A stretch of 37,111 nucleotides of DNA. It comes from Holosporaceae bacterium. GTDB lineage: Bacteria > Pseudomonadota > Alphaproteobacteria > UBA3830. The stretch covers positions 1-37,111 of the forward strand of contig JAITRU010000048.1 in the NCBI GenBank assembly GCA_031288225.1, read 5' to 3'. The notes beneath the pieces were generated by a model. It ran no database searches and had not been told where the DNA came from. It saw only the letters and a list, made by a program, of their open reading frames with translations. Positions 1 to 11,961 of the stretch are shown here, piece by piece (position 1 is the stretch's first letter; the number at the start of each line of letters is the position of its first letter). A program made the position numbers and the translations under genes.

Positions 1-139
1 GTAAACTTTTGACGTCCGGATACATTGCCTCTAACGATGAAATTACAGGCAATGACATACATAGCGAAAATAATACATACACAACAACCTTGTTACCATT
101 GCCAATGGTGACAAAAACATTTCCAATAATTTTTTTCAT
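1..139 (-). CDS. Exported protein, 3' end truncated by window edge
   Basis: Reverse strand ATG at 139 preceded by GGAGC; translates MKKIIGNVFVTIGNGNKVVVYVLFSLCMSLPVISSLEAMYPDVKSL..., a signal-peptide-like N-terminus, open to the window edge. Not in the ORF track because it is under 60 aa. Confidence 0.5.
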   Translation of the reverse strand, partial: MKKIIGNVFVTIGNGNKVVVYVLFSLCMSLPVISSLEAMYPDVKSL

Positions 140-486
140 AATTATTTGCTCCAAAATTTATATAACTAGTACTAATCCTACCGTCAACTGATCGTCATCT
201 GCTGATGTAGAGCATATCCTCCGAGGTTGCCGGGTATAAGCCGAAACGAATTTGGCCCAGCTATCCCGGAGATTGGTCATAAATCACCGAATATTTTGTT
301 GAATTTTAAGCATATTAACGTTGCTTAGCATAAAACTGCGCCAATGGTCTTAAAAATCAGGCGTTGAAAAATAATCAGCAAATATCACATCCGGCAATGG
401 AAAATTCCTCTAACGGCAAAGTAAGTGTAACAAAAGAAGAAATGAAAGTCAATTTTTTTGCAACATAAATATTCAAATAATAAAAA

Positions 487-1365
487 TTATACCTTGCAAA
501 TTCCTCGAAGTTTAGCTGATCGGGATTTGGGATTTGCCAAAACCTCGGATCTAGATGGAATTAGTGGTTTTTTTGTCAGTAAACAAAAACGATGATCTGC
601 GCAATTTTTGTCATCACACAATTGCTTGAAGTGCGTTTTAATAATCCTATCCTCCAGGGAATGAAAACTAACGACGACAACTCTACCGCCCGGATTTAGC
701 AAAATTGGCAGCAAATCTAGAATTGCCTTCAATTCCACAAGTTCCTCATTGACACAAATCCTGATGGCCTGGAAAGTTTTTGTGGCAGGATCTGTGCGTC
801 CGGTTTTTTTTACACATATTCTGATAATATTGGCAAAATCCTCGGTGTTTTTTATTTTTTCTAAATTTTTTTTTATATTCTTAGCAATTTTTCTGGAAAA
901 ACGCTCTTCTCCATACTCATAAATTATGTCCGCCAGTTGCTGCTCAGAATATTCATGGATAATATCCATGGCACTTTTTCTGCACAGCCCCATTTCCATG
1001 CTGAGAGGACCGCTGTGTCGAAAGGAAAAACCACGAGATGGATCGTTCAGTTGAAAATTAGACACTCCCAAATCCAACACAATACCATCAAGCTTTGCAA
1101 TTGCGTAGTTCTTTAGAATTTGCTCAACGTCACTAAATTTTGCATGGGAAAATTTAAAATTATTTCCATATTTTTCCCGCAATTCATTTGCTGCACACAA
1201 CACCCGCTGGTCTCTATCACAGCCCACAACAGTGCATTTTGCCGATTCCAGGATACTGCGCGTGTACCCACCTCCACCGAAAGTTCCATCAAAGTATACA
1301 CCTCCGTTTCGGGGAGATAACATTTCCACAACCTCATCCAACAACACTGGCACGTGAGCTAACAT
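487..1365 (-). CDS. rsmH: 16S rRNA (cytosine(1402)-N(4))-methyltransferase RsmH (MraW)
   Basis: 292 aa; HVPVLLDEVVEML, DGTFGGGGYTRSIL, LDLGVSNFQLNDPSRGFSFR, VVSFHSLEDRIIK and the C-terminal NPKSRSAKLRGI motif are diagnostic. Confidence 0.97.
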   Translation of the reverse strand: MLAHVPVLLDEVVEMLSPRNGGVYFDGTFGGGGYTRSILESAKCTVVGCDRDQRVLCAANELREKYGNNFKFSHAKFSDVEQILKNYAIAKLDGIVLDLGVSNFQLNDPSRGFSFRHSGPLSMEMGLCRKSAMDIIHEYSEQQLADIIYEYGEERFSRKIAKNIKKNLEKIKNTEDFANIIRICVKKTGRTDPATKTFQAIRICVNEELVELKAILDLLPILLNPGGRVVVVSFHSLEDRIIKTHFKQLCDDKNCADHRFCLLTKKPLIPSRSEVLANPKSRSAKLRGICKV

Positions 1366-1372
1366 TCTTACC

Positions 1373-2683
1373 CTACAATAAACAAGAAATAACGAAAAAT
1401 ACCGGGAGCAAAATTACCGAGGACCACAGCATGTACATCATGAACGATGGTGGTCTTACGCCATAGTATACCGAAATGGACCTCACCATTAAATTTGGAG
1501 CATTGCCTATGTAAGTCAAGGCGCCCATGAAAACGGTGGCGATGGATATGGCCATCAGCAGATGGGATTTTACGGTCATTAGCTCCATCGCTTTGCCGGA
1601 CAACATATGGAAAAATATGAGGAAAGTCGGGGCATTATCCAATATTGAAGATAGGATTCCACTCGCCCAAAAACATCTGCTGGCAATAAATTGATCTCCA
1701 GCTGACATCCAGTCAAATATTGGCCCAAATTCTCCAGTAACTCCCCTATGCAGCATAAATATGATGGGCGTAACGGTTATGAAAATACCGGCAAAAAATT
1801 CTCCAACTTCTACCACAGGTCCGAAAAAAAAATGATTTTTTTTACGCAGTGTCGCAGGCGTAATTTTTAAAGAAATAAATGCAACAGCCAGCAGCAGAAT
1901 ATTCCTAACCATGGAATCATAATGAAATTTTTCTTCACATAGCATAAAAGTACCATCGAAGTTGCAATATATGGTTATCACTAATATGACTGCTACCAGG
2001 AGTAAGTTTCTGGATCCATTGATTACGAAATACGGAGCATCTTTCCTCGGGACATGCTCAGATGGAAATTTTTTAAACAAAATATAATCTATGGTAAAAA
2101 ATATAAAACATAGCAGAAGTAAAGTTCCAAGCAAGAATGGGTACAGATTTTTCAAAAACCAAAAAAAATCCACACCCTCCAAAAATCCTATAAATAGCGG
2201 AGGATCCCCCAGTGGAGTCGCTACTCCACCAATATTTGCCACGATAAATATGAAAAATACCACCAGATGAGATTGATACTTCCTTTCGGCATTTGCCCTG
2301 AGAAATGGACGAATCAGCAGAGTTGCCGCTCCGGTTGTTCCTATCCATCCGGCAATAATGCCACTGAAAAACAGAAAGCAAACATTGAACAGCGGCCCAT
2401 ATCCCCGAGGGAAATCCACAAATATCCCTCCCGATACAACATATAAGCTAAAAATAAGCACAAAAAACGGAACATAATGCGCTGTTATAGGCTCAAAAAC
2501 AGCTTCAAAAATTTTCCACGGCCCGAACACATAGCCAATGGCTATGAGATATAGCAACAACCAACCAGCTATTACATTACGCGCATTTCTATGCCAAAAA
2601 TCTTGGCACAGCAAGGGCAAAATCGATACCGAAATAATAATTCCAAAGAACGGTATGGACCATAATAGGCTAGAAAACTGCAT
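1373..2683 (-). CDS. NhaD-like sodium:proton antiporter / CitMHS-superfamily transporter
   Basis: 436 aa polytopic membrane protein; VANIGGVATPLGDPPLFIGFLEGV and GILSSILDNAPTFLIFFHML motifs. Confidence 0.75.
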   Translation of the reverse strand: MQFSSLLWSIPFFGIIISVSILPLLCQDFWHRNARNVIAGWLLLYLIAIGYVFGPWKIFEAVFEPITAHYVPFFVLIFSLYVVSGGIFVDFPRGYGPLFNVCFLFFSGIIAGWIGTTGAATLLIRPFLRANAERKYQSHLVVFFIFIVANIGGVATPLGDPPLFIGFLEGVDFFWFLKNLYPFLLGTLLLLCFIFFTIDYILFKKFPSEHVPRKDAPYFVINGSRNLLLVAVILVITIYCNFDGTFMLCEEKFHYDSMVRNILLLAVAFISLKITPATLRKKNHFFFGPVVEVGEFFAGIFITVTPIIFMLHRGVTGEFGPIFDWMSAGDQFIASRCFWASGILSSILDNAPTFLIFFHMLSGKAMELMTVKSHLLMAISIATVFMGALTYIGNAPNLMVRSISVYYGVRPPSFMMYMLWSSVILLPVFFVISCLL

Positions 2684-2763
2684 ATACCAACATCAATAAG
2701 TAAGTAACTTTAACATATCAACCTATCGCAGCAAGAAAGATTTTGTCTGGCATCAATACGATA

Positions 2764-3864
2764 CTAAATGCGCATCGGCATTATTACGAACAAACTCTCA
2801 GGTTCAGATTCATCCACAATTAAGATTGGAGCTAGAGAACCTTTTATGTACACCTTCAATATTTCTCCACCTAGGGCGCTGGCAACATCCATGAGGTAAT
2901 TGGCGTTGAAGCCAGCACTCCAGCTCTGACCGGAATAATCCAGCGCAATTTCACTTTTGGCACTGCCAAGCCTGTTGTTAGATACGTGAAAAAGCAAAAT
3001 GTTTTTATTCAGCTCAAGCTTAATTATTCGCAATTTATCATCGGACATTACCGAAAGGCGATCTATGATTTCCAAAAATTTCGCACGATTTACGATAAAA
3101 AAGTCCTGGGACATTTCAGGAATAACTTTCTTGTATTCGGGAAATTTTCCATCAATTAATTTGGATATCAAAATAGTATCGCCAATCTCAAATTGAACTT
3201 GGTTATTACTAAACGTCAGCGATACATCTCCGCCATGAACGTCCAACAATTTTTTCACTTCGAAAATGGTTTTCCTGGAGATAATAACTCCGGGAACATT
3301 ACCAGCAGGCGCATCGATATATGATGTCGACAATCTATGCCCATCTGTGGCAGCGGCCTTCAGCAACACATCTTCCCTATGAAAGTAGATGCCACTAAGA
3401 TTTAATCTGTTTTCCTCTGGAGATATGGCAAACCTCGTACGACTTATCAACTTGTTTAGGCGAAACGATGGAACGGTGAATTTTTCGGCGGCATCCAGAA
3501 TATTTATTTCCGGAAAATCGGCGTGATCCAACGCTGCAAGATCAAACCGGGACTTTTCGCTGCTGATCACGCAGCGATTTCCTTTATCCGACAAAGAAAA
3601 CTCCAGCGTAACATCATCCGGAGATTTTCTAATGATATCGTACAAAGTGACCGCCGGAACTGCTACAGTACCAAAGGTGCTTATCTCGGCTGGTACAATA
3701 TCCAGGAGCGAGTGATCCAGATCGGTGGCCTTGACGCGCAATCCAGAGTTGCAAAATTCCAGTAACACATGCGATAGAATTGGAACGACGGACTTTTTAT
3801 CAGCAATGCTAACCGTCCGCGTTAACGCCGGTAGTAGGTCCTTTTTGGCAACATTAGCTCTCAT
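2764..3864 (-). CDS. dnaN: DNA polymerase III beta sliding clamp
   Basis: 366 aa; three-domain beta clamp sequence (LLPALTRTVSIADKKSVVPILSHVLLE, AATDGHRLSTSYID) ending in FVIMPMRI. Confidence 0.96.
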   Translation of the reverse strand: MRANVAKKDLLPALTRTVSIADKKSVVPILSHVLLEFCNSGLRVKATDLDHSLLDIVPAEISTFGTVAVPAVTLYDIIRKSPDDVTLEFSLSDKGNRCVISSEKSRFDLAALDHADFPEINILDAAEKFTVPSFRLNKLISRTRFAISPEENRLNLSGIYFHREDVLLKAAATDGHRLSTSYIDAPAGNVPGVIISRKTIFEVKKLLDVHGGDVSLTFSNNQVQFEIGDTILISKLIDGKFPEYKKVIPEMSQDFFIVNRAKFLEIIDRLSVMSDDKLRIIKLELNKNILLFHVSNNRLGSAKSEIALDYSGQSWSAGFNANYLMDVASALGGEILKVYIKGSLAPILIVDESEPESLFVIMPMRI

Positions 3865-3927
3865 TTTTCATTCTCCACAATACCGAAACACAATGCATCC
3901 GCGCGAATATAATAGACTGAGTTTGTT

Positions 3928-5819
3928 TTATAATCCATCTAAAATTTCCTTTAGTCTTCGGTGCTTCCTGTTGGTTGGTTTTACTCTCTGATCAACAACG
4001 CTGTCATCTTTTTCACCGTAGCTGCTATTTTTATAGCCAAATGCCATCATCATGAATTCTCGCCACGTCATAGCCGGAAGAAAGCCACCTGTAACTTTCG
4101 GACTCATCGGAGTATTATCGTCATTACCAATCCAAATCCCAACCACAATTGGATTGATGAATCCGATGAAGCTGGCGTCACGACAATCATTGCTGGTGCC
4201 AGTTTTCCCATAGCACTGCAGCGTTGATATGTTAGCGTTACGGCCAGTTCCGCGCTGCATCTGGGCATGCATTATGGTTTTCATTTTTTCACAAGTACTT
4301 TTGGACATGACAATTACTCTCTTTTTGTGCTGTGCTTTGTAGAGAATCTTTCCCGTCGGAGTTCTGATATTCATGATGGAAAATGGAGCAACCTTTGAAC
4401 CATTGGCCATGGTGGCTCCGTAGCATGCGGTTATATCCAGCAAAGTTGTTCCACTAGCACCCAATGCTGAGGCAAGATTTTTGCTGATTTCCGTCGTAAT
4501 GCCCAACTGTTCTGCTTTTTCCACAACATAGTCCATGCCAATTTTTTGAGCAATTCTTACGGCGCTTGTGTTTACGGATTTTACGAATGCTTCCTGGAGG
4601 GTTATGCTCCCGTTGCTTTTATAGCCGTAATTTTTCGGTGACCAAGGACCAATGGAAAGCGGAGTATCCAGCACATGGTCATAGATGTCAATACCTTTTT
4701 CGAGTGCTGACAGATACACAAAATATTTGAAGGCGGAGCCAAAGGAACGCACTGCAAGTGCTCTATTATATTGGCTTACTCCGTAGCTATGGCCGCCGAC
4801 CATTGCCCTCACAGCACCGGTTTTGTCTATGACAACAAGAGCCATTTGGGTTGCTTTATTTTTAAAACCATGTTCGCTGATGATATTTTGTATGATGCCG
4901 ATGGCATTTTTCTGCAATCTTATATCCAGAGTTGTCCTTACAATTATGTCTTCGTATTCTGGTCCAATTAGGTCTTGTACCTGTTCCAGTGCCCAATCGG
5001 TAAAGTAGCGATTTTCATCTACGGGAACCTGTGCCTTGCCGAGTTTATCCTTCTGTAGAATCGCCTCCTTCATCTCATCCTCGCTGATGTATTTGGCATC
5101 TACCATGCACTGCAGTACTAATTCTGCCCGTTGATCTGCCTTGGTCGGATTATAAAACGGAGAATAGGTGGAAGGAGCTTTTAGAGTTCCCGCAAGTTTC
5201 GCCGCTTCATAGAGAGAAAGTTGCCTAGCCTTTTTTCCAAAATATCTGAGAGCTGCTGCATCTATGCCGTAGGCGCAGGCACCGAAATAAACTCGATTCA
5301 AATAAATGGAAAGTATTTGTTTTTTTGTAAATTTTCTCTCCAACCACAGAGCTAAAATAACTTCCTGTACCTTCCTTTTTATGGATTTGTTAGGAGAAAG
5401 GAAAAGGTTTTTCGCCAACTGTTGCGTTAAAGTAGATCCTCCCTGCACTATCCTGCGGTTCAGAATATTAGTGTACATTGCCCGGAAAATGCCCAACACA
5501 TCCACACCGCAATGTTCATAGAATCGATGATCCTCGATGGCTATGGCTGCCTTGCTAACATACAAAGGAAGTTCATCCACATTTACAATGTCCTTGAAGA
5601 GATCACCATAGGTAGCAATAATTTTGCCATCGTAGGATTCAAAAACTATACTTGCTCTACGTCCATTGGTCTCCAGGTTGTCCAAATCAGGCATATCATA
5701 AATGAAAAACAAAAAAACGAAGAACCCAACAATGGCTGACATAAGAAAAAAAGCTGCCAATTTATTGGTGAGACTGACTTTATGAGAAGTAAAACTCGGG
5801 TGCGATCTCCTGCGAGCCA

Positions 5820-5820
<1 letters not shown>
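3928..5820 (-). CDS. mrcA: Penicillin-binding protein 1A (transglycosylase/transpeptidase)
   Basis: EDHRFYEHCGVDVLGIFRA, QGGSTLTQQLAKNLFLS and KTGTSNDCRDASFIGF motifs. ORF track starts at a TTG (5823); ATG at 5820 overlaps the gyrB TGA. Confidence 0.93.
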
Positions 5821-8222
<2,402 letters not shown>

Positions 8223-8331
8223 CTAATCCTTTCAAAAATTTTGTCAACAGAAAGCATTGTAGCAAAATACGCGGGTAATACCAGAGAAAAATATACCAAC
8301 CACGGGGTCAACGAACTTCGTGGCACCGAGG

Positions 8332-8426
8332 TATAGATAAATTACTTTGAAAATGCGAATTTCGTGTAAACAGGTATAGAAACTGCAATGATTAACAGAA
8401 CGAACTTTCAAAGTAATTTATCTATA
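8332..8426. repeat. Palindromic intergenic repeat, family E copy 1
   Basis: Perfect 21-bp inverted repeat: TATAGATAAATTACTTTGAAA (8332-8352) and TTTCAAAGTAATTTATCTATA (8406-8426) around a 53-bp centre; reverse complement aligns with copy 2 at 25902-26006. Confidence 0.85.
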
Positions 8427-8513
8427 TCTTTCTCCATGGCTAATCTCCTCAAAATTTATCCGTATTTTAGCCTTTTCTTCTGCTTCAATACTTCTAATCC
8501 ATAATTCGCGCTA

Positions 8514-9749
8514 TTAGAGATATCTATTGATTACATTGTAGGTTTTTGCCATGTCATCTTTATTTACGCAGTAGGGAGGAAACAGATAAATTGTTTTCCC
8601 TAATGGACGCAGAAAAATTCCATTTTCCCATGCTTTGTCGATGATAAAATTAGCTCTATCTTCCGATTCAGCCTCAAAGGCCATTATAGTGCCAATCTTC
8701 CTCCTTTTGACGGCTTTGGGAACATCATGGGTTTCATGGAATTTCGTTATTTCTTCTACTTTGGAGATGGTTTCCCTTCTCTGGAGAATTTCCAGGGACT
8801 TACAGGCGGCAGCGCAGGCAATGGGATTTGCCGTATAGGAATGTCCATGCAAAAATGTTTTTCTTCTATCGTCGGATATGAAAGCATCGTAAATTTTTTC
8901 CGATGTTACTGTTAGCGCCAGCGGCAAAAAACCGCCACTGAGCCCCTTGGAGAGGCAAACGAAATCCGGCGTTATGTTTAAGTAGTTCATGGCAAACATT
9001 TTTCCGGTACGGTAGAAGCCGGTCATGATTTCATCGAAGATCACCAGAATGTCGTACTCCATCACTTTATTTACCACTTTTTCTAAAAATTCAGATCGGT
9101 AGAGCCTCATGCCAAAGGATCCCTGCACCAGGGGCTCCAATATGATGGCACAAACCTTATTTCCGATTTTTTCCAAGGTTTGCTCCAGATTATGAATTAT
9201 TTCACTTTCTTTTTTCTCCATTGATTCGGCTCCATCGTGGTACTCGGGAACATCCACCATGATGGTTTTGAAAAATAATGGAGAAAAAGTCGCATGATAT
9301 TTGGAATTTATGCCGGCGACACTCATGGCACCGAATGTGTCTCCGTAATAGCCTCCGCCAAGGGAAAGAAAAAGATCTCTATCAGTTTTTCCGATATTTT
9401 TGAAATACTGATAGGCCATTTTCAGCGCCACTTCCACCGCCGTTGAACCGTTGTCTGAAAAGAAATATCGACTCAATTTTTTCGGAATGATTTGCCCTAG
9501 GTTTTCTACCAATTTTTCCGCCGGATCGTGGGAAAATCTAGTAAAAATGACGTGCTCCAGAGTTTTTGCCTGGTTGCTGACAACCTCAGCTATTTCCGGA
9601 TGAGCGTGCCCATGTACATTAACGAACCAGCTGGAGATCATATCCAAATATCTGTTCCCGTTTTCGGAAATTAAGTACATTCCTTCGCCTCTGACTATTT
9701 TTACCGGTGGAGGAGTGATTTTTTCCTGAGTGAATGGTCTCCAAATCAT
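8514..9749 (-). CDS. bioA: Adenosylmethionine-8-amino-7-oxononanoate aminotransferase
   Basis: 411 aa class III aminotransferase: MIWRPFTQ N-terminus, SWFVNVHGHAHPEI, FDEIMTGFYRTGKMFA, CLSKGLSGGFLPLALT, FLHGHSYTANPIACAAA; start overlaps bioD stop (ATGA). Confidence 0.95.
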   Translation of the reverse strand: MIWRPFTQEKITPPPVKIVRGEGMYLISENGNRYLDMISSWFVNVHGHAHPEIAEVVSNQAKTLEHVIFTRFSHDPAEKLVENLGQIIPKKLSRYFFSDNGSTAVEVALKMAYQYFKNIGKTDRDLFLSLGGGYYGDTFGAMSVAGINSKYHATFSPLFFKTIMVDVPEYHDGAESMEKKESEIIHNLEQTLEKIGNKVCAIILEPLVQGSFGMRLYRSEFLEKVVNKVMEYDILVIFDEIMTGFYRTGKMFAMNYLNITPDFVCLSKGLSGGFLPLALTVTSEKIYDAFISDDRRKTFLHGHSYTANPIACAAACKSLEILQRRETISKVEEITKFHETHDVPKAVKRRKIGTIMAFEAESEDRANFIIDKAWENGIFLRPLGKTIYLFPPYCVNKDDMAKTYNVINRYL

Positions 9750-10357
9750 CGCAACAGCTCCAAAATCTCCGATGGTGGAAGAATGCTTTGTAAAAGTTTT
9801 CGCAGGTCATTGCTTCGGGGAATTACGGAAAGTATCTTTAGCCCAGAAAATTTTCGAATGGTCCGCTGCAGGCTATCTTCCATCTCTCCGTTTAGGACTA
9901 TTCCCAAGATCTCGATATTACGGATTTTTAAAATCTCGGCAGTCATTAGCAGATGATTAATCACGCCCAATTTCGATTGGGCAACTATCAGTGCCTTTGC
10001 GTGGTACATTTTTATCAGATCTGCCATGAAAAAATTTTCCCCGATGGGGACAAGCGCTCCACCGGCACCTTCTATGATGGTATTCTGCAAATTCCCGTTG
10101 AATAAATTCCGATCGATTTCTACATTTTCAAGTTTTGCTGCATCATAGGGAGATAGAGGCGCTTTCAACTTATACGCTTCGGGAATGATTTTTGTGTGCG
10201 GAGAAAGCTTTGCAACCATGTCACAGTCAGAATCTTCTCCCGTTTGAATTAGCTTCCAATAATCTGCGCTAGTATGCCAACAAAGCCACGCGGAAATCAG
10301 TGTTTTCCCTACGTTAGTATCTGTTCCAGTAACAAAAACGTTGGTGCTGTGTTTCAT
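9746..10357 (-). CDS. bioD: Dethiobiotin synthetase
   Basis: NVFVTGTDTNVGKTLISAWL P-loop, YWKLIQTG, IIEGAGGALVPIGENFFMADLI. Start chosen at the internal MKHSTNVFVTG; ORF extends to 10381. Confidence 0.93.
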   Translation of the reverse strand: MKHSTNVFVTGTDTNVGKTLISAWLCWHTSADYWKLIQTGEDSDCDMVAKLSPHTKIIPEAYKLKAPLSPYDAAKLENVEIDRNLFNGNLQNTIIEGAGGALVPIGENFFMADLIKMYHAKALIVAQSKLGVINHLLMTAEILKIRNIEILGIVLNGEMEDSLQRTIRKFSGLKILSVIPRSNDLRKLLQSILPPSEILELLR

Positions 10358-10456
10358 CGAAATGCCTTTTCGTAAACTCAATTTCTAGGTCTACTGCTCC
10401 ATCTCTAAGATTTGCGATCTTGCATCGCTAATCACAACTTTAGCAAAACAAAACAG

Positions 10457-11935
10457 TTATTTATTAGACACACGCCGGGTACGTTTACCGTAAACCCAAC
10501 CACCTCCCAGTGCTTTGCAGAGATCAACCGTTGCATTTAGCTGATTTTGCAAAGCTCCGGCCAAGTCCATTTCTGCCGCCAGCAGCCCTCTTTCCACATC
10601 CAAGAGATCCAGTAAGCCAATTAAGCCTACCTCTTTTTGTTTGCGTGCCAGTAAATATCCCTTCCGAAGGGCATTGACCTGAGCTATCCTTGAACCGACC
10701 ATTTCCCGGATTTTTCTATTGGATATGAGTGTATCAAGTACTTCTTTGAAGGCAATTTGCACACTCTTTTCATAGGCAGCACGAATCCTTTTATATCTCG
10801 CCCTGGCTGCCTTGGAACCAAACATAATTTTTCCACCATTGAATATAGGAAGCGAAATACTCGCTCCAACATTCCATGTGTCTGATCCATTCGAAAACAA
10901 TTCCTTCAGTGATAGACTTTCAAACCCAAACATTCCGGTCAATGATATGGATGGCAAATGCGCAGATTCAGCAACACCTATGCGGGCACTAGCCTCCATG
11001 AGCATTCCTTCCGCCTGCAACACATCTGGACGTCTGGACAGCAAATCTGATGGCAATCCGCTTGGAATATCAGATGGTACCCCCAAACTTTCAAGAGAGC
11101 TAGATCTAGTGGTCTTCCGGACAACTATTTCTCTGGGACCGCAACCTATGAGAACACTAAGGGCAGTTTCGGCTTTTTCAAGGGCACACTCAAGATCCAA
11201 TACCATAGCCTTTATGGATCTCATATCGGCTTCCACTCTTAGACAATCGAATTCAGTGCAATACCCATTGGTTAGCCGACTTTTGTACATTTCATAGCTT
11301 TCCTGGCGTGTTTTCAGAGTCCGGCGAGCAATGGCCAACTTTGCGTCCAGAGCACGAACGGCGAAGTATGCTTTGGCGACCTCCGCTGTTACGGTTAATG
11401 TAACAACATTTTTGGCTGCGCTGGATGCTAGCAGTATGGCACGAGCTGCTTCACTGGATCTTCTATACTTACCAAAAAGATCAATTTCATATGCCACCAA
11501 CGATTTTGCGATATAACTTTCATAGCCGTTAGAGGAGAATCCCTGGGTACCGCCAGCTCCCTGGGTTCCAGCTCGTGCCTGCCCAAGCTGTCCTATCACG
11601 GATTTGCGCGATAATCCGGTTTCAGATCCATCTCCTTTCAGGGCAATAGAAGGCAGCAGGTCGCTCATTGCCATTCCAACAGCAGCCATGGCTTCTTCCA
11701 CATTTGCAATTGCTTGCCTTATATCTGCATTTTTTTTAAGAGCCATATCTTCAAGTTTATTGAGCGTAGGATCCCGGAAAGTTGTCCACCATTTCGCGCA
11801 TGCGAACTCATCTATCTTGCCACCACAACCATCAACGATGGTAGGCAGATCAAGCTTTGGACGCCTATAATCCGGCCCAATGCTACAACCATTAGCAATA
11901 AACACCAAAGCAAAACACCACCAGCGGTAGACCAT
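10457..11935 (-). CDS. RND efflux system outer membrane lipoprotein, NodT family
   Basis: GCSIGPDYRRPKLDLP lipoprotein-like start, SYEMYKSRLTNGYCTEFDCLRVEAD, SDLLSRRPDVLQAEGMLMEASARIGVAESAHLPSISLTG. The longer ORF start (12115) overlaps the pump gene and lacks a signal sequence; ATG 11935 preferred (TTG 11965 also possible). Confidence 0.92.
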   Translation of the reverse strand: MVYRWWCFALVFIANGCSIGPDYRRPKLDLPTIVDGCGGKIDEFACAKWWTTFRDPTLNKLEDMALKKNADIRQAIANVEEAMAAVGMAMSDLLPSIALKGDGSETGLSRKSVIGQLGQARAGTQGAGGTQGFSSNGYESYIAKSLVAYEIDLFGKYRRSSEAARAILLASSAAKNVVTLTVTAEVAKAYFAVRALDAKLAIARRTLKTRQESYEMYKSRLTNGYCTEFDCLRVEADMRSIKAMVLDLECALEKAETALSVLIGCGPREIVVRKTTRSSSLESLGVPSDIPSGLPSDLLSRRPDVLQAEGMLMEASARIGVAESAHLPSISLTGMFGFESLSLKELFSNGSDTWNVGASISLPIFNGGKIMFGSKAARARYKRIRAAYEKSVQIAFKEVLDTLISNRKIREMVGSRIAQVNALRKGYLLARKQKEVGLIGLLDLLDVERGLLAAEMDLAGALQNQLNATVDLCKALGGGWVYGKRTRRVSNK

Positions 11936-11961
11936 TGTTGGTAGATCGGATATTGTCACTT

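Noticed and set aside
9-191. 60-aa plus-strand ORF at the window start
   Set aside because: Thr/Asn-rich; the opposite strand encodes a more convincing signal-peptide ORF with an RBS.
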